64,000 bases of DNA from Rutidosis leptorrhynchoides (taxonomy: Eukaryota > Streptophyta > Magnoliopsida > Asterales > Asteraceae): contig NC_092341.1 of NCBI RefSeq assembly GCF_046630445.1, positions 5,210,001 through 5,274,000 of the forward strand, read 5' to 3'. A model generated the notes under the pieces. It saw only the letters and a list, made by a program, of their open reading frames with translations. It ran no database searches and had not been told where the DNA came from. The position numbers and the translations under genes are program-made. Position 1 is the stretch's first letter; each line of letters begins with the position of its first letter. This document shows, piece after piece, positions 59,888 to 64,000 of the stretch.

Positions 59888-62800
59888 TGTAACGACCCTA
59901 CTTTTTCCGTTATCTTTTGCCGTTAATTATTTAACGACCGTTAATTATTTTTCGTGCCACGTCATTTCTATGACCTATATTATTATTTTTGTAATAATAT
60001 ATTAATTATTATGTGTTATATGAATATTTGTATTCATATCTTTAATTGTACGTTTCTACGTGTCGCGGATTTCTATCCGGCGAATCTTTTCGGTTTTCAA
60101 ACCAACGGTCGAACTTTTGGAATTTTTAAGTCCTAATTATTTTAAATATGATATTTTGATTTCATATGATTATATATAGTGTTTATATATTTTATTCGTC
60201 GCGTATTTATTATCTCTTCGAAAAATCAATCGCGTAGCGGCGTTTTCGCGTTTCGGGTTTCGTTCGGGCGTTCGGGCCACTAGGATTTTGTCATTTATCA
60301 AATTGGGCCACTATGGGGCCCACCCCATTCAGTTCTTGGCCGAAATTGTCAAGGAAGGGGGTATACCCCTTTCATTTTTGCAATTCTCCTCATTTTCACA
60401 TTTTATTTCTAATTTTATCAACCCTAAAATTCATTTGGTGCTCTCTCCTCTTCTCCCTCCCTAGCCATCACCACCACCACCATAATCCATCATCATCTTC
60501 ATCAAATAATACTTGGATCAAGAAATCATTCACATATTCGGATTCTACACAACGATCTCTACGCGTTCATATTACTTGATTGTTGATTAGGGTATAAACC
60601 CTAAGCCTAGATTTTCAATTTTTCAATTATTTTTCTGTTTTTACATGTTATATTGATAGTATGATGATAATATGTTATTGTATTGTTGATTGTATGCGTA
60701 GAATTGCTCGATTGCATATTTTTCGGTTTGATAAAATTGGGACAGCAGCTCTTTCGTGTGTTTCTGATATTGTAACTGATTTTGATCATAAAATAAAGTA
60801 TATAAATGAGTTCCTCTCATCAAGACATTAATTTTAGACTCCGGATTCATGTCGTTTCGATTCCCGGAGCCCTAGATACGAGCAAAGTGGTATTTTGTTA
60901 AGATTGAAATGTGATTTTGGTATGAACCAGGTTTGGTCCGACTTTGTGACCATATTTGGTGACTTTAGGGTGTGTTAATGTGTTAGGACTGATGGTGGGG
61001 CGAACTTTCATGTTCGGGTCATCTCAATCCGAGCCACGAATCACCCGTTACGTCTAAAACACGTTTTTGATTGAATTGAAGTTCCAAGTAGTGTATTGGC
61101 TGTATATCACGACTTGTGGGCTGTTCATGGTGTGTTCTTGAGTGTACCAAAGTGTCGGGTGGTTTGCTTAGGCGGAGATATATGTAAGGCTCGCCGAAAA
61201 CCGACACCCGGGGCTCAGGATACGACCCGATGAACTTTTGATTTAAAACTTGGGATTTATTATTAAACTTATAATATAAATAATGGATTTCATTATCATT
61301 TAATTACTTATGATATAAAAAGTAATTATTATTATTATTTAAGACTTATGATATATATTTATTATATCATTTAATTAATACTTATGATTTAATTAACATT
61401 TTAATTAAACTTATGATTAATAATACTTTTATTATTAATGAAAAATACTTATGATAAGTATTAAACTTATATTATGAGATTATTATTATTATAGGACTTA
61501 TAATAAGGATTAAATAATTAGTTAATTATTATAAGACTTAGTTATTATTTAATTATTAAATACTTATGATTTAATAAGTATAATTAGAAATTTATGATAT
61601 GATTAATAATTCATTATTAATTAATAATACTTATGATATGATTTAAAATTTATTATTAATTAATAATACTTATATTATGACTAATATTTAATTAATTAAT
61701 TAAATACTTATGTTATATTAATTATATCATTTAAACTTATCTAAACTTTAATAATTCATATTAATTTAATTAAACTTATGTTATGACATAATTAGACATA
61801 TTTAACTTTAATAAACGTTATAACTTACATTATTATTATAACTTACACTTTTAAAATTAATGTTGACTATGTTTGACCAAGGTTGACTTTTGAGTTGACT
61901 TTTGGTTGACTTTGACTTTCAGTTGACTTTTGGTTGACTTTCTAAATAAGGAAACTTTCCTAACTTAAAACTTTCTAAAAATAGAAACTTTCTAAATTTG
62001 GAAACTTTCCAAAAATAGAAACTTTCCAAAAATAGAAACTTTCCAAAAATAGAAACTTTCCTAAAATAGAAACTTTCCAAAAATGGAAACCTGCTAAAAA
62101 TAGAAACTTTCTAAAAATAGAAAGTGTGTGTCCGTACGCTGTTCCGATCAAACCGATGCATGTTGAGTATTGTTCTATGTGTACTTGCAACATGTACAAT
62201 AGCTATCATACTAAGACTTGACCTAAGTTAGTTATTTATATCGACCTGCTTTATTTATAGGTCGGCGTTGTGATCATTCATGATCACTTTACTTCATTTG
62301 CTGTTCGCATAATTGTGTGGTTACTTTGTTTGCTAATAAGGTGAGTTATAGTCCCATTTTTCTATTTTAAATCTTTTGGGATGAGAATACATGCAATTTA
62401 TTTTATATTTTGGACACAAGTGGAAGTTGGTTTAAATTATTCATTGTGAGTCGAACAAAAATATTCCCTAATCTGGTAACTGTAATCACTGGTTTCTACT
62501 GGTGAACGCGAATCCTATGGATAGATCTATCGGGTTTGACAACCCCATTTCGAGCTAGTCGCGCTAGCAATTTATAATCGGAATGTTTAGTACTTCGTAT
62601 TTTGTTGTAGATACACTTGTTCGGTGTATATTATTTATTGTGTTTGGCAAGGGTAAATAAATGGTTAAGTGGTTACCAGGTGGCTCACGAAAAATGGAAT
62701 AATATTTTATTATATGTTTTCTAGCATATAATTTGGTGGTTCAAAAAGGAGTTTTTATGTTTTCAAACATAAATTTTTATTGTTTAAATTAAATATTGTT

Positions 62801-63176
62801 TGCAATATTAAACCTATAATTCACTCAACATTTTTGTTGACAGTTACTCGCATGTTTTATTCTCAGGTTCATGATTGATTGCTTCCGCTGTGCTTAGAGA
62901 GTCTGCATATTTATGATGGCAGCTTTGTTAAACATTAACTTGCATTCTATTTTGTTACATTAAAAAGTGGTTGTTTGTTGACTTTATTTTGGTCAACTTT
63001 TGGTTAAAGTATTATTGTATAGTTTTTCTAAACTTATACATTTTAGTAGATTTCCTTTATAGGAAATCATTTTTAAATAAAGAATGCAAGGTTGTTTTAT
63101 TAAATTCATATAGAGTTTCGATCAAGCTGTGGGACCAAGTGACGGAGCCGTTAAGTGTTTTGACGGAGTCGTCACA
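59888..63176 (+). mobile_element. 3' LTR of Element 4 (3,289 bp)
   Basis: Same length and apparently the same sequence as 51677-54965, including the AT-rich tract, tandem repeats (61861-62121) and terminal GTCGTCACA. Confidence 0.95.
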
Positions 63177-63181
63177 CTCCT

Positions 63182-64000
63182 TACCTTCGCGATGAACCTT
63201 AGCACCTAAAACATAAAACATCATGGGAGTAAGCTTTTACACTTAGTGAGTTATAGGAAAGTAGTAAAACATAAAACATAACACTTATCCTTCAACCCAT
63301 CGGTTGTTTGCTTACTTTCGGATCCGATTCATTCATACCATAGGCATGACTTACTAGGCCAACCCTAGTAATCATACCTAAGCTAACAATAGACATACTA
63401 AATATGCCTAAGCTATCATCATTTCATTTCATCATCATTTCAAATATAGACATTTAATGTGTCTAAGCTAAAACAAACCATAGGCAAGATTACTAGCAAT
63501 GTAATAACCTTGCCTAAGCTAAACATCAACCATAGATACAATTATTAGGCTAACCTAATAATTCTATCTAAGCTACATATATAGTGCACTTAGTCGTTAC
63601 TCTCTTGCACGGATGCAATCCGAGAACACTAAGCCACTTTTGACCCGCCCATATTACCCCCTATAAACTCACCTTGCTTAATTGAATTTCCTTGATCACT
63701 TGTAACCTCTTTTCCTTGATTAGCACCTATACATGAGCTAATTCCATTAATCACACAACTCAACAAAATCACAACTTTCATGAATCATTGCATCTTTCTA
63801 TACTTATACATACACTTAACCCCCTAATCACAACATACATACATTCTAGCCTTGATCTCATCTTTTCTAAGATAGGAATATTACCAATTAAACTTCATAA
63901 CTTTAATCATGTACATTACTAGTTCATCTCTTTTAGTAATACATGCAACTTTCCACCAATCTTTTCATTATTCATTTAATAAGTTGCATACAATCCAATT
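63182..64000. mobile_element. E6: continuation of the LTR-like host sequence right of Element 4
   Basis: Continues from 51676 after the CTCCT duplication and runs off the window. It contains a five-unit hairpin array at 63342-63569, then sequence with no coding potential. Confidence 0.5.
63342..63569. repeat. Array of five hairpins with variable stems and a CTAAGCTA tail
   Basis: Units: 63342-63379 (TTACTAGG/CCTAGTAA inside AGGCAT/ATACCT, one mismatch), 63391-63409 (AGACATA/TATGCCT, one mismatch), 63448-63464 (AGACA/TGTCT), 63482-63515 (AGGCAAG/CTTGCCT and TTAC/GTAA), 63534-63569 (AGATA/TATCT and AATTATTAGG/CCTAATAATT). Each closes with CTAAGCTA. Stems differ in sequence and length but stay paired, as in the unrelated array of Element 2. 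Confidence 0.75.

Larger units (their letters stand above)
51677..63176 (+). mobile_element. Element 4: defective Ty3/gypsy element with apparently identical LTRs
   Basis: 11,500 bp, flanked by CTCCT (51672-51676 and 63177-63181). LTRs are 51677-54965 and 59888-63176, both 3,289 bp at a constant offset of 8,211; every block and short frame compared is the same in both. The 4,922-bp interior has a primer site, no recognisable gag or protease, and a broken RT-RH-IN region. The pol wording is close to Element 1, so it belongs to the same chromovirus group, while the LTR is a different family. Confidence 0.95.

Overview
The window is nuclear DNA of a flowering plant, very probably a eudicot. The one host gene has spliceosomal introns and encodes plant exportin-T (PAUSED), and almost everything else is plant-type LTR retrotransposon. 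The style of the LTRs suggests Asteraceae, but that is a guess I cannot test here.

Layout. 1-2262: AT-rich (ATT)n sequence and the 3' part of a decayed LTR. 2657-3241: a small inverted-repeat element. 4780-9625: the complete exportin-T gene (13 coding exons, 990 codons, every intron in phase 0), with upstream and 3' flanks. 10913-14213: a probable Helitron on the minus strand with exon-like host gene fragments. 14219-36530: Element 1, a Ty3/gypsy chromovirus flanked by TTTGT target duplications. Its 3' LTR is split by Element 2 (25703-34889, minus strand, ACTTT duplications), which has an uninterrupted 1,484-residue gag-pol. 37271-45596: pieces of three further LTR elements. 45597-51132: Element 3, a 5' half of the Element 1 family. 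51133-51676 and 63182-64000: an LTR-like host sequence (E6) into which Element 4 (51677-63176, CTCCT duplications) inserted.

The most unusual content is in the Element 1/3 family. Between the primer-binding site and gag it carries two extra sense-strand genes: an acidic repeat protein and an F-box protein of the At2g35280/At1g67623 type. Both sit at the same place in two separate copies, and the F-box frame is fully open in Element 3. This looks like a retrotransposon family that carries a captured host F-box gene.

The second theme is secondary structure in LTRs. Element 2 LTRs hold six tandem hairpins and the E6 LTR holds five. Within each array the arms differ between units yet mostly stay paired. 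Element 2 and E6 also share doublets of CGCG hairpins with the same 8-nt spacer and the same 91-bp period. Hairpins with an AGGA- or GGA-type loop precede the 3' LTR in every element family whose 3' end is visible.

Element 4 has LTRs of identical length (3,289 bp) that look identical, but it has no recognisable gag or protease, a mutated reverse-transcriptase catalytic motif and a damaged integrase. It was probably moved recently by proteins supplied by another element.
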